Assembly: GCF_024753255.1 (NCBI RefSeq)
Contig: NZ_JANUHA010000001.1
Coordinates: 186,001 to 250,000 of the forward strand
Source: Massilia agri
GTDB lineage: Bacteria; Pseudomonadota; Gammaproteobacteria; Burkholderiales; Burkholderiaceae_D
Reading direction: 5' to 3'
DNA length: 64,000 bases
The position numbers were made by a program, and so were the translations under genes. Below, piece by piece: positions 25,836-37,536 of this stretch; the stretch's first letter is position 1; each line of letters begins with the position of its first letter. Below the pieces are notes generated by a model. That model was not told the DNA's origin and ran no database searches. It saw nothing but the letters and a program-made list of their open reading frames with translations.

Positions 25836-26729
25836 TCAGCCTGGGACCTCGGCGTCAAGCAGGAAGGCTTCGATCATGGCCGCCAGCAACTCCGGCTGGT
25901 CATGATGCAACATGTGCCCGGCGCCCGGCATCATGCGCGCCGTCACCTTCGCCAGGTGCTCGCGGCGGCGGTCGATTTCCGCCCTCGCCTGCTCCTTCGG
26001 CCCCATCCAGCGCCACATTTCCGTTTCTTCCGCCTCGACCCACAGCACCGGCGCCGTGATCTGGGTCCAGCAGGCCAGCACCTCGTCCGCATGGTAGAGC
26101 AGCGGCCCGGTCATCTTGTGGGCCGGGTCGCCCAGGATGCGCCACTGGCCGTCGGCGTCCCTGGCAGACCAGTGCCCGGCCAGGAAAGCGGCGCGTTCGC
26201 CGGACAGGCGCGGGTTGGTCTTCTGCAGGCGGCCGGCCACCTCCTCCAGGCTGGCGTAGCCGCGCATCTCGGGCTTGGCGCGCAGTTCGTCCAGCCATTT
26301 GGCGTAGCGGCCCGGGGCCTGCGAAGGGCGCGTGGCCGGCAGGCCGAAGCCCTCCAGGTTGATGAGCTTCGCGATGCGCGCCGGACGGATGCCCGCGTAC
26401 AGGCTGACGATATTGCCGCCCATGCTGTGCCCCAGCAGGTTCACAGCCTCGCCCGGCGCGTAATGGTCGAGCACGGCTTCGAGGTCGGCCAGGTAGTCGG
26501 GGAACCAGTAGGTGTCGCCATGGGTGCGCTCGCTCAGGCCGAAGCCGCGCCAGTCGAAGGCGATCACGTGCCAGTCGCCCTTGAGCGCGTCGACCACGAA
26601 CTGGAAGGAAGCCGCCACGTCCATCCAGCCATGCTGCATGAAGATCTTCGGCGCACCCTCGCGGCCCCAGTGGCGCACGTGGCACTTCAGGCCGCGAATG
26701 GCCAGGAATTCGGAACGGGAGGCTTGCAT
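25836..26729 (-). CDS. Alpha/beta fold hydrolase
   Basis: A 297-residue cytosolic hydrolase. The oxyanion strand QHGWMD, FDWRGFGLSE, nucleophile elbow LLGHSMGGN, and the C-terminal His in PGAGHMLHHDQPE are present; the acid is probably in LWVEAEETE. It resembles serine hydrolase-like (SERHL) and epoxide-hydrolase-related esterases. The ATG is preceded by GGGAGG. A perfect GAACGATCGTTC palindrome lies 16 bases upstream, suggesting repressor control. It diverges from the gamma carbonic anhydrase gene. Confidence 0.85.
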   Translation of the reverse strand: MQASRSEFLAIRGLKCHVRHWGREGAPKIFMQHGWMDVAASFQFVVDALKGDWHVIAFDWRGFGLSERTHGDTYWFPDYLADLEAVLDHYAPGEAVNLLGHSMGGNIVSLYAGIRPARIAKLINLEGFGLPATRPSQAPGRYAKWLDELRAKPEMRGYASLEEVAGRLQKTNPRLSGERAAFLAGHWSARDADGQWRILGDPAHKMTGPLLYHADEVLACWTQITAPVLWVEAEETEMWRWMGPKEQARAEIDRRREHLAKVTARMMPGAGHMLHHDQPELLAAMIEAFLLDAEVPG

Positions 26730-26744
26730 GGCTTCTCAATAAAA

Positions 26745-26756
26745 GAACGATCGTTC
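26745..26756. promoter_or_regulatory. Perfect palindrome GAACGATCGTTC, candidate repressor operator
   Basis: A 12-bp perfect palindrome between the divergent hydrolase and gamma carbonic anhydrase genes, 16 bases from the hydrolase start. Its form is typical of TetR-family operators. No regulator gene is adjacent, so the ligand and regulator are unknown. Confidence 0.45.
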
Positions 26757-26871
26757 GCATTATACGGCGTCGAACTTGATTTCGCACGGGATGCCCCCAT
26801 TTGCTGGCGACCGGACGATGGCGGACGCAGGGTTTACAATAGCGGCATTTCAACCTTCCGCGAGCACATCC

Positions 26872-27396
26872 ATGGCGATTTACCAGCTGGGCGAGCATGC
26901 GCCCGAGATCGACGCTTCAAGCTTCGTGGCCGACTCGGCTACCCTGATCGGCAAGGTCACGCTCGAGGCCAACGCTTCGGTGTGGTACGGCGCCACGCTG
27001 CGCGGCGACAACGAACGCATCACCATCGGCGAGAACAGCAATGTGCAGGAAGGCACGGTGATGCATACCGACATGGGCTTTCCCCTCACCCTTGGCAAGA
27101 ACGTGACGGTCGGCCACCAGGCCATGCTGCATGGCTGCACGGTCGGCGATGGCTCGCTGATCGGCATCCAGGCCGTGATCCTGAACGGCGCGAAGATCGG
27201 CAAGGGCTGCCTGGTGGGCGCCGGCGCCCTGGTTACCGAAGGCAAGGAGTTCCCGGACGGTTCGCTGATCCTGGGTTCGCCTGCCAAGGTCGTGCGCACC
27301 CTGACGGAAGAAGACATGCTGCGCCTGCAGGCCAGCGCCGCGAGCTATGTGGCGCGCGGCCAGCTGTTCAAGGCGCAGCTCAAGCAAATCGGATAA
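26872..27396 (+). CDS. Gamma carbonic anhydrase family protein
   Basis: A 174-residue left-handed beta-helix protein built from hexapeptide repeats (TLIGKV, ASVWYG, and so on). The three zinc-ligand His are present in VMHTDMG and VGHQAMLHG, and the fold is completed by a C-terminal helix. It is the YrdA/PaaY-type trimer; carbonic anhydrase or thioesterase activity is possible but often weak in this subgroup. The ATG at 26872 gives the family N-terminus MAIYQLGE; upstream in-frame ATGs would add a non-conserved tail. hslO follows after 4 bases. Confidence 0.9.
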   Translation: MAIYQLGEHAPEIDASSFVADSATLIGKVTLEANASVWYGATLRGDNERITIGENSNVQEGTVMHTDMGFPLTLGKNVTVGHQAMLHGCTVGDGSLIGIQAVILNGAKIGKGCLVGAGALVTEGKEFPDGSLILGSPAKVVRTLTEEDMLRLQASAASYVARGQLFKAQLKQIG

Positions 27397-27400
27397 GACA

Positions 27401-28363
27401 ATGACTGAAGCAATGACCACCCCGCGCGACACCCTGCAAAAATTCATCTTCGACAACGCCGCCGTACGCGGCGAGCTGATCGAGATTTCCGACACCTGGC
27501 GCGAGATCCAGGCGCGCCACGCCTACCCGAAGGCGGTGCGCGCGGCGCTCGGCGAGATGGTCGCGGCCAGCGCCCTGCTCTCGGCCAACCTGAAGTTCAA
27601 CGGTGCCATCGTGATGCAGATCTTCGGCGACGGCCCGGTGCGCCTGCTGGTGGTCGAATGCGACGCCCAGCTGCGCATCCGCGCCACGGCCAAGCTCGCC
27701 CCGGACGCCGAGATTCCCGAGACCGCCTCGCTGACCGACATGTTCAATGTAAACGGCAAGGGCCGCTTCGTGATCACCCTCGACCCGGCCGACAAGGTGC
27801 CGGGCCAGCAGCCCTACCAGGGCGTGGTGCCCCTGATCGGCGAGGACATGGCGACCGTCATCGAGAACTACATGCTGCGTTCCGAGCAGATGGACACGCG
27901 CCTGTGGCTGGCGGCCGACGACAGCGTCTCGCGCGGCCTGCTGCTGCAGAAGCTCCCGCGCCACAGCGGCAAGGACGACCAGCAGAAGCAGGCCTCGGAA
28001 GCGGAAGACCTGGAGACCTGGAACCGCGCCGTGATGCTGGGCCAGACCCTGAAACGCGACGAACTCCTGGCCACCTCCATCGAAACCCTGCTCAAGCGCC
28101 TGTTCTGGGAAGAGACCATCCGCGTCTTCGACCCGCAGCACCCGCAGTTCCACTGCAGCTGCACGCGCGAAAAGGTCGGCAACATGCTCAAGATGCTGGG
28201 CCAGCCGGAAGTCGAGTCGGCGCTGGCCGACCTGGGCGAACTGGGCATCAACTGCGACTTCTGCGGCAAGCACTACGCCTTCGACAAGGTCGACTGCGCC
28301 CAGCTGTTCGCCAGCGACACCCCGGTGGAAACCATGATGCCGGCCAGCGGCAGCATCCAGTAA
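27401..28363 (+). CDS. hslO: Redox-regulated chaperone Hsp33
   Basis: A 320-residue Hsp33 holdase that is activated by oxidation. The N-terminal substrate-binding domain is followed by a linker (about 200-260) and the C-terminal zinc switch with HCSCTREK and NCDFCGKHY, so all four redox Cys are in place. The ATG at 27401 is 4 bases after the carbonic anhydrase stop; a second ATG 12 bases later is possible. Cotranscription with the upstream gene and the thioesterase is likely. Confidence 0.95.
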   Translation: MTEAMTTPRDTLQKFIFDNAAVRGELIEISDTWREIQARHAYPKAVRAALGEMVAASALLSANLKFNGAIVMQIFGDGPVRLLVVECDAQLRIRATAKLAPDAEIPETASLTDMFNVNGKGRFVITLDPADKVPGQQPYQGVVPLIGEDMATVIENYMLRSEQMDTRLWLAADDSVSRGLLLQKLPRHSGKDDQQKQASEAEDLETWNRAVMLGQTLKRDELLATSIETLLKRLFWEETIRVFDPQHPQFHCSCTREKVGNMLKMLGQPEVESALADLGELGINCDFCGKHYAFDKVDCAQLFASDTPVETMMPASGSIQ

Positions 28364-28376
28364 GGACCAGACGACG

Positions 28377-28799
28377 ATGCGCGACACGCCCCGTAGCCAG
28401 TTCCCCCACTTCCTCGCGATTCCCACGCGCTGGATGGACAACGACAGCTACGGGTATGTCAACAACGTCAACTATTACAGCTTCTTCGACACGGCGGTCA
28501 ACCGCCACCTGATCGAGCAAGGGGGGCTGGACATCCACCAGGGCGGTGTGGTCGGCCTGGTGGTGGAAACCGGCTGCCAGTATTTCAGCTCGATCTCCTT
28601 CCCCGATACCGTGCATGCCGGCGTGCGCGTGGCGAAGCTCGGCAACTCGAGCGTGCGCTACGAGATCGCGCTGTACCGCAACGACGATCCCCTGCCCTCG
28701 GCCGCCGGCCACTTCACGCACGTCTACGTGGACCGCGCCACCAACCGGCCGACGCCGATTCCCGCCGCGACGCGCGCCGTCCTGGAGAAGGTTTTGTAG
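28377..28799 (+). CDS. Acyl-CoA thioesterase, 4HBT hotdog family
   Basis: A 140-residue single hotdog domain. The catalytic loop TRWMDNDSYGYVNNVNYY matches the 4HBT signature, with the usual Asp replaced by Asn in the first position of DND and Tyr in place of His in GYVNN. YbgC-like/fatty-acyl thioesterase activity is likely; the substrate is unknown. It lies 13 bases after hslO. The stop TAG is formed by the first bases of a GTAGGGTGGG repeat hairpin. Confidence 0.85.
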   Translation: MRDTPRSQFPHFLAIPTRWMDNDSYGYVNNVNYYSFFDTAVNRHLIEQGGLDIHQGGVVGLVVETGCQYFSSISFPDTVHAGVRVAKLGNSSVRYEIALYRNDDPLPSAAGHFTHVYVDRATNRPTPIPAATRAVLEKVL

Positions 28800-28838
28800 G
28801 GTGGGTCCGGGCGGCCCCGCGGTCCCCGCCCACCCTGC
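28796..28838. repeat. GTAGGGTGGG palindromic repeat, also a hairpin between convergent genes
   Basis: GTAGGGTGGG (28796-28805) pairs with CCCACCCTGC (28829-28838) around a GC-rich loop. It overlaps the thioesterase stop codon and fills the gap before the convergent exported-protein gene. Same family as the elements at 18302 and 23421. Confidence 0.5.
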
Positions 28839-28855
28839 AAACCGATCCGGCCATG

Positions 28856-29599
28856 TCATGGCGTGGCGGCAGGTTCGGGCTCCGCGAAGGTGTACACGAT
28901 CAGCGCATCGTTGTCCCAGCTCTTGTCGCGCAGCGGCGTCTGGAACACATGGCCGTTGTCACGCAGCGGCAGGCCGGACTTGCGGTCTCCGGAAACCACC
29001 ACGGCCGAGAGCAGGCGCTGCGGCGCGCGATACAGGTAGGCCGTCATCGGCAGGTTGCAGATGCCGCCTGCGGCTACCGCGCCGGCGCGGTACATCAAGG
29101 GAATCTCTTCCTTGCGCACCGCCGCCCGGACCTCGCACTCCAGGCGCAGGTCGCCCAGCCGGCGCGCGTTCGCCGGCACGCCGGGCGTGTTCACGCGCGG
29201 ACGCCAGCGGAACTGTTCCTTCTTGCGGTTCAGGATCAGGTCCGCATTGTCCGACAGCGCTTCCTGGCTGCGCGGCAGCACGAAGGTAGCGTCCTTGTCG
29301 AGCGGCAGCGCGATATCGACCGTGTTGCCGGCAAGGCGCAGCTGCAGGCCCTCGGCGTTCGCCATCTTACCGTCCCTTGTCCATAGCTCGAAACGCAGGC
29401 TGGCCTGGGGCGCCAGGCGCGCGCGCTTTTCATCCCACACGTCCAGGCCGCGCACCATGTGCCGGTAGGGCTGCAGCTCGGGGTCCTTGATGCTGCTGAC
29501 CTGAACCTGTTCAGCAGGGGTGTCCTGGATTGCCGCGTCCTGGGCGAAGGCGGGAGCGGCCATCGTCAGCAGGACGGCCATGATCGACAAGGGTTTCAT
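28856..29599 (-). CDS. Exported protein of unknown function
   Basis: A 247-residue protein with a signal peptide cleaved near AFA|QDAAI. The mature part is beta-rich and globular with three Cys (LECEVRA, GICNLPM region), no repeats and no recognisable catalytic motif. The ATG at 29599 is supported by GGAGA 4 bases upstream and by the signal peptide starting there. It is a single-gene unit converging on the thioesterase and diverging from dps. I do not recognise the family. Confidence 0.65.
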   Translation of the reverse strand: MKPLSIMAVLLTMAAPAFAQDAAIQDTPAEQVQVSSIKDPELQPYRHMVRGLDVWDEKRARLAPQASLRFELWTRDGKMANAEGLQLRLAGNTVDIALPLDKDATFVLPRSQEALSDNADLILNRKKEQFRWRPRVNTPGVPANARRLGDLRLECEVRAAVRKEEIPLMYRAGAVAAGGICNLPMTAYLYRAPQRLLSAVVVSGDRKSGLPLRDNGHVFQTPLRDKSWDNDALIVYTFAEPEPAATP

Positions 29600-29740
29600 G
29601 CGTCTCCAATCAGGATTTCGATCCGTGGATTGTAAAGACTTCCATGGACCGAAAATGCGCACATCGTCACGACCCGCTGATGAACCGGGACACTCGAAAT
29701 ACGCGTTTTTTTCAGCGGTGATAAGCTGATGCATCTTTGA

Positions 29741-29767
29741 CAGTGTTGTCGATTTATACAAACACTG
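29741..29767. promoter_or_regulatory. Dyad CAGTGTT-N13-AACACTG upstream of dps
   Basis: A perfect 7-bp inverted repeat with arms 20 bases apart centre to centre, enclosing TATACA and abutting TTGACA (29737-29742). It lies 26 bases before the dps ATG, so it probably overlaps the promoter. Spacing of two helical turns suits a dimeric activator or repressor. Which regulator (for example OxyR) binds it cannot be told. Confidence 0.45.
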
Positions 29768-29792
29768 CAGTACTCACCACAGGAGAAATGCG

Positions 29793-30299
29793 ATGCACAT
29801 GGATACTGGAATCAGCACCGAAGACCGTGCCAAGATCGTCGAATCCCTCTCGACGGTACTGGCCGATGCTTACATGCTTTACCTGAAAACCCACAACTTC
29901 CACTGGAACGTGACCGGCCCGCTGTTTTCGAGCCTGCACGTGATGTTCGAGGAACAGTACACCGAACAGTGGAATGCGCTGGACGAAATCGCCGAGCGCA
30001 TCCGCGCCCTGGGCCACTTCGCGCCGGCCACGTACAAGCGCTATGCCGAGCTGTCGAGCATCAAGGAAGAGCCGGAAGTGCTCTCCTCCAAGGACATGCT
30101 GCGCCAGCTGGTCGACGGCAACGAGACCCTGATCCGCACCCTGCGCGCGGGCGTCAAGGTTGCCGACGAGCTGGAAGACTATCCGACCGCCGACATGCTG
30201 ACCACCCGCATGGAAGTACACGAGAAGAATGCCTGGATGCTGCGCTCCTTCCTGGAGCAGGGCGCCGGCGCGCAACAGGGCGACGCTTCGTCGGACTGA
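29793..30299 (+). CDS. dps: Dps family DNA-binding ferritin
   Basis: A 168-residue four-helix ferritin. The ferroxidase residues at the subunit interface are in KTHNFHWNVTG and in SLHVMFEEQY...ALDEIAERI. It forms a 12-subunit shell that oxidises iron with peroxide and protects DNA. The N-terminus is short with few Lys, so DNA binding may be weak. Ribosome site GGAGA precedes the ATG by 7 bases; Met at 29799 is an alternative. A strong bidirectional terminator follows. Confidence 0.95.
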   Translation: MHMDTGISTEDRAKIVESLSTVLADAYMLYLKTHNFHWNVTGPLFSSLHVMFEEQYTEQWNALDEIAERIRALGHFAPATYKRYAELSSIKEEPEVLSSKDMLRQLVDGNETLIRTLRAGVKVADELEDYPTADMLTTRMEVHEKNAWMLRSFLEQGAGAQQGDASSD

Positions 30300-30313
30300 G
30301 CGGCGAAGGCCCC

Positions 30314-30347
30314 AATGAAAAACGCGCCGGAAGGCGCGTTTTTCATT
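30314..30347. terminator. Bidirectional terminator after dps
   Basis: Perfect 15-bp stem from AATGAAAAACGCGCC and its complement around GGAA, with A and T tracts on both sides. It serves dps on the plus strand and the convergent antitoxin-like gene on the minus strand. Confidence 0.85.
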
Positions 30348-30362
30348 GAGCGGAAGGACGTT

Positions 30363-30632
30363 TCAGCCCCGCCCTCCCGACATGTGCAGGTCGACCACCT
30401 TCATGATCTCGAGGGTGAGGTCGAGGTTGAACTCCTCGGCCATCAATGCCGCCTGCAGTTCCTCGCGCGGCATGCCGACGCTTGCCGCCAGTTCGCCCAG
30501 GCCCGGCGCCTGGGCCACGGCCCTCATGGCCGCCGAGATGGCGGCGCCATCGCCGTCCTCGAAGGCATCGGCCAGCAGATCGGCGATCGCGTCGAGCGAA
30601 TCGAGTCCGCCCTGGTTCCTGGTTGCGCTCAT
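30363..30632 (-). CDS. Small HTH protein resembling addiction-module antidote (HI1420 type)
   Basis: An 89-residue protein. The core AIADLLADAFEDGDGAAIS ... GELAASVGMPREELQAAL ... LEIMKVVDL follows the layout of the downstream-HI1420/putative addiction module antidote family: a leading helix, then a helix-turn-helix in which each position is an echo of the DNA-binding antitoxin consensus. No RelE/HigB-like toxin gene is adjacent; the neighbour upstream is ftsB, 26 bases away on the same strand. It is an orphan antitoxin or a domesticated regulator. The family call is by eye. Confidence 0.55.
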   Translation of the reverse strand: MSATRNQGGLDSLDAIADLLADAFEDGDGAAISAAMRAVAQAPGLGELAASVGMPREELQAALMAEEFNLDLTLEIMKVVDLHMSGGRG

Positions 30633-30658
30633 GATGTTCCGTGATTCCGTGACGCCGC

Positions 30659-31012
30659 TCAGTGCGTCACCTTCTGCTTGTCCTTGTTCTTCGGCTCGGG
30701 TGGTGGCGGCGGCACGGTCATCGAGACCACGGGCTGCTCGTCCTTGCGCAGCACCTGCACGAAGATTTCGTTCTGCTTGATCATGCCCAGATCGAAGCGC
30801 GCGCGCTCCTCGACCGCCCCCAAACCGTCGCGCAGGTCGCGCACTTCCGATTCGAGCATGGCGTTGCGCGCCTTGAGCTGTTCGGTCTTGAGGCGGGTCG
30901 CCTCGACCTGGTCGCGCATGTCGGCGACCAGCAGCCAGCTGCCCTTGCCCAGCCACAGGGGGTACTGGATCAGGATCAGCAGGGCGGCGAGCGCAATGGT
31001 GATGAGTCGCAT
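30659..31012 (-). CDS. ftsB: Cell division protein FtsB
   Basis: A 117-residue bitopic membrane protein: short N-terminus, one transmembrane helix (MRLITIALAALLILIQYPLW), then a periplasmic coiled coil (VEATRLKTEQLKARNAMLESEV) and the FtsB motif EERARFDLGMI. It bridges FtsL and FtsQ in the divisome. The C-terminal Pro-rich tail is longer than in E. coli. It follows eno, the conserved pyrG-kdsA-eno-ftsB order, but a terminator-like hairpin separates them. Confidence 0.93.
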   Translation of the reverse strand: MRLITIALAALLILIQYPLWLGKGSWLLVADMRDQVEATRLKTEQLKARNAMLESEVRDLRDGLGAVEERARFDLGMIKQNEIFVQVLRKDEQPVVSMTVPPPPPEPKNKDKQKVTH

Positions 31013-31022
31013 GACGGAGACG

Positions 31023-31053
31023 AAAAGACCGGCCTTGAACAGCGAGGCCGGTC
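31023..31053 (-). terminator. Terminator-like hairpin between eno and ftsB
   Basis: On the minus strand GACCGGCCT, 9-base loop, AGGCCGGTC, then TTTT. It starts 10 bases after the eno stop and ends 11 bases before the ftsB ATG, so it probably attenuates read-through into ftsB. Confidence 0.65.
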
Positions 31054-31062
31054 GGCTTTACA

Positions 31063-32349
<1,287 letters not shown>

Positions 32350-32433
32350 CTACAGTCTCCGGAAGTAAAAAGTCAGTGTATTCGGGTACGCGCACGCGCC
32401 CCAGCCGCAGGGCGCGCGCGGCTGTTGGTGCAG

Positions 32434-35012
<2,579 letters not shown>

Positions 35013-35136
35013 TTAAACGGCGCAAATACTCCCGGCCGCCCGGCCAAATCGTGATAAAAGCGTCCATCTGGCGGAAAGTACGCCGCTGTCTCCCCAATAG
35101 CAGAGCCGGCCCCGACTTCACTCTATGCCTGGCAAA

Positions 35137-35167
35137 TTGACCGCCGGGTGGGGGCGCATCCTATACT
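35137..35167 (+). promoter_or_regulatory. Putative promoter of the DUF898-M48 operon
   Basis: TTGACC (35137-35142), 19-base spacer, TATACT (35162-35167), 21 bases before the DUF898 ATG. Good hexamers, spacer longer than ideal. Confidence 0.45.
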
Positions 35168-35188
35168 GCGATTTTTTGTGGCGCCGCC

Positions 35189-36322
35189 ATGCATACACTC
35201 ATCGACCAGCCCGCCGACGCCATCGTCGCTCCACCGGATCCCGGACCGCGCACCCTGGCCCTCTCCTTCACCGGCGACGGCCGCGAGTACTTCCGCATCT
35301 GGGTGGTCAACCTGCTGCTCTCGCTGGCCACGCTCGGCATCTACTCGGCCTGGGCCAAGGTCCGGCGCCTGCAGTATTTCGATCGCAACACCATTCTCGC
35401 CGGCGCCACCTTCGATTTCCACGGCAACCCACGGGCAGTGCTGGTCGGGCGCCTGCTCTCGGTCGTGCTGCTGGGCGCCTACCACTACGCCTTCGGTTTC
35501 TCGACCGCCTTTGGCCTGGCCGTCATCCTCGGCCTGCTGGCGGCCTTCCCCTACCTGATGCGCGGCGCCCTGCGCTTTCGCCTCGGGAACACCAGCTACC
35601 GCGGCCTGTGGCTGGGCTTCGACGGTTCCATCACCCAGGCCTACCTTGCCTGGCTGCCACCGGCCCTGGTCTTCCTGCTGCCGGGCGTGCTGCTCGCGCT
35701 CTATCCGGAGCGCCCGGAACTGGCGGCGCTGCCGCTGCCCTTCTACCTGGCCTGGCCGCTGATGCACGCCCAGCTGCGCCGCTTCCAGCATGCCCACCTG
35801 CTGCTGGGCGACCAGCATTCCAGCTACGCGGTCAAGGCGCGCAGCTTCTACAAGCCATATCTTGTCGCAGGCTCGCTGGGAATCGCTGTGGTGATGACGG
35901 CTGGCATCCTGGTCGGCGTCGCCGGGGCGATGATCGCAGGCCCGCGCCAGGCCGGCATGGTCGCCGGCCTGCTGACCGCCGTCATCACGGTGTACGTCAT
36001 GTACCTGCTGGCCGGACCCTATATGGTGGTGCGGATCTCGAACCTCGCCTGGTCGAACACCACCTTCCCCGGCGTGCGCATCCGCTCCACCCTGCCGGCG
36101 CGCGCCTTCATGAAGCTGCAAACGAAGAACGTGCTGCTCACCCTGCTCACCCTGGGCCTGTACCGCCCCTTCGCGGTGGTGAGCGTCTACCGCTTCCGCC
36201 TCGCCCACGTGGAAATCGAGGTCGACGGCGACATCGAAGCCTTCGCCACCCACGTCGCGAAACGCGGCGGCGCGGCCGGCGACGGCGCCGCCGACGGTTT
36301 TGGCATCGACCTTTCCTGGTAA
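35189..36322 (+). CDS. DUF898 family membrane protein (YjgN-like)
   Basis: A 377-residue polytopic membrane protein with about six to eight helices. The DUF898 signature is visible twice: FTGDGREYFRIWVVNLLLSLATLGIYSAWAKVRR-like at the N-terminus (the run at about 28-60) and a related VLLTLLTLGLYRPFA near the C-terminus, indicating an internal duplication. Function of the family is unknown. It is followed after 7 bases by an M48 protease gene, a pairing that suggests a membrane-protein quality-control or processing role (inference). Confidence 0.85.
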   Translation: MHTLIDQPADAIVAPPDPGPRTLALSFTGDGREYFRIWVVNLLLSLATLGIYSAWAKVRRLQYFDRNTILAGATFDFHGNPRAVLVGRLLSVVLLGAYHYAFGFSTAFGLAVILGLLAAFPYLMRGALRFRLGNTSYRGLWLGFDGSITQAYLAWLPPALVFLLPGVLLALYPERPELAALPLPFYLAWPLMHAQLRRFQHAHLLLGDQHSSYAVKARSFYKPYLVAGSLGIAVVMTAGILVGVAGAMIAGPRQAGMVAGLLTAVITVYVMYLLAGPYMVVRISNLAWSNTTFPGVRIRSTLPARAFMKLQTKNVLLTLLTLGLYRPFAVVSVYRFRLAHVEIEVDGDIEAFATHVAKRGGAAGDGAADGFGIDLSW

Positions 36323-36329
36323 GGACATC

Positions 36330-37391
36330 ATGAGCGCAGCCCATTATTTCGACGGCCACAGCGCCCGTCTGCACGTCGTCCAGCTCAGCACCGGCAACGG
36401 CGCCATCCACCTGCACGGCGAGACCACGCGCAGCTATTCCCTGGCCGGCACGCGCCTGGCCGAACCCTTCGAGCACGCCCCGACCGTCCTCTACTTCAAG
36501 GACGGCAGCCATGCCGAGGTCCTCGACCCGGGCGTGCGCCCGCAACTGATGGAGGCGCTCGGCTACCGCAAATCCTGGGTCGTGCGCTGGCAGGAACACA
36601 TGGCGGCCAGCCTGCTTGCGCTGGCGCTGCTGGTGGCCCTGATCGTGGCCGCCTGGTTCTGGGGCCTGCCGGCGGCGGCCGAGCGCCTGTCGCGCGAAGT
36701 GCCGCCCTCGGCCGACCAGGCCCTGGGCGAGAATGCCCTCGCCCTGCTGCAGAAACAGAACCTCCTGCAGCCCTCGCGTTTCAGCGAGGACCGCCTGGCG
36801 GCGCTGCAGGGCCTCCTGCAGCGGGTCCAGCCGGCATCGCCGCGCATTCCGCTGCGCCTGAAGGTGGTGGATGCACCCCTGCTCGGACCGAACGCGCTGG
36901 CCTTCCCGGACGGGACCATCGTCCTCACCGACCAGCTGGTGCGCACCGCCCTCGGCGAAAGCGGCGACCTCGACGCCAGGGCCGCCGCCATGCTGGCCGG
37001 CGTGCTGGCGCACGAGGTCGGACACATCGAGATGCGCCACAGCGTGCGCAGCATGACGCGCGCCTCCCTGACGGCAGCCCTGTCGGCGACCCTGTTCGGC
37101 GACTTCAGCGCGGTCGCCGCCGGCCTGCCGGCCCTGCTCGGCAATATGGAGTATTCGCGCGACATGGAGCTGGCCGCCGACGGCTACGCGGCGGCGGCAT
37201 TGCACAGGCGCGGCATCTCCACCCTGCCGCTGGCCGACCTGTTCGACCACCTGGACGAGCAGGCGGACAAGACGACGCCGAAGATGCTGCGCCAGGCGAT
37301 GTCCTATGCCTCGACCCACCCGGACGGCTATGCGCGCAGCCAGCGCCTGCGCGAAGCCGCGCCCGAGCCGGAAGAAGCGCTGTCGGAATGA
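36330..37391 (+). CDS. M48 family metallopeptidase, membrane-anchored
   Basis: A 353-residue protease. Residues 1-80 form a cytosolic beta-rich head, a membrane helix is at about 92-115 (SLLALALLVALIVAAWFWGL), then the peptidase domain with LAHEVGHIEMRH and the third ligand in MELAADGYA. The zinc site is complete. The ATG at 36330 follows AAGGA by 4 bases; the upstream in-frame ATG at 36300 lies inside the DUF898 gene. It is presumably cotranscribed with DUF898. Confidence 0.9.
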   Translation: MSAAHYFDGHSARLHVVQLSTGNGAIHLHGETTRSYSLAGTRLAEPFEHAPTVLYFKDGSHAEVLDPGVRPQLMEALGYRKSWVVRWQEHMAASLLALALLVALIVAAWFWGLPAAAERLSREVPPSADQALGENALALLQKQNLLQPSRFSEDRLAALQGLLQRVQPASPRIPLRLKVVDAPLLGPNALAFPDGTIVLTDQLVRTALGESGDLDARAAAMLAGVLAHEVGHIEMRHSVRSMTRASLTAALSATLFGDFSAVAAGLPALLGNMEYSRDMELAADGYAAAALHRRGISTLPLADLFDHLDEQADKTTPKMLRQAMSYASTHPDGYARSQRLREAAPEPEEALSE

Positions 37392-37536
37392 TCACCAATT
37401 GTTGCTAATCGTCTATACGAGCATGGGTGAATGCACATTCTGAGTGCGTTTACATTTCGGTTGGGCAATAATTCTTACTTTTCGTTCTTGAGAAAGTAAG
37501 CGGCGCCTGCCGACGGGGCGCCAGCCCGACCGACCC

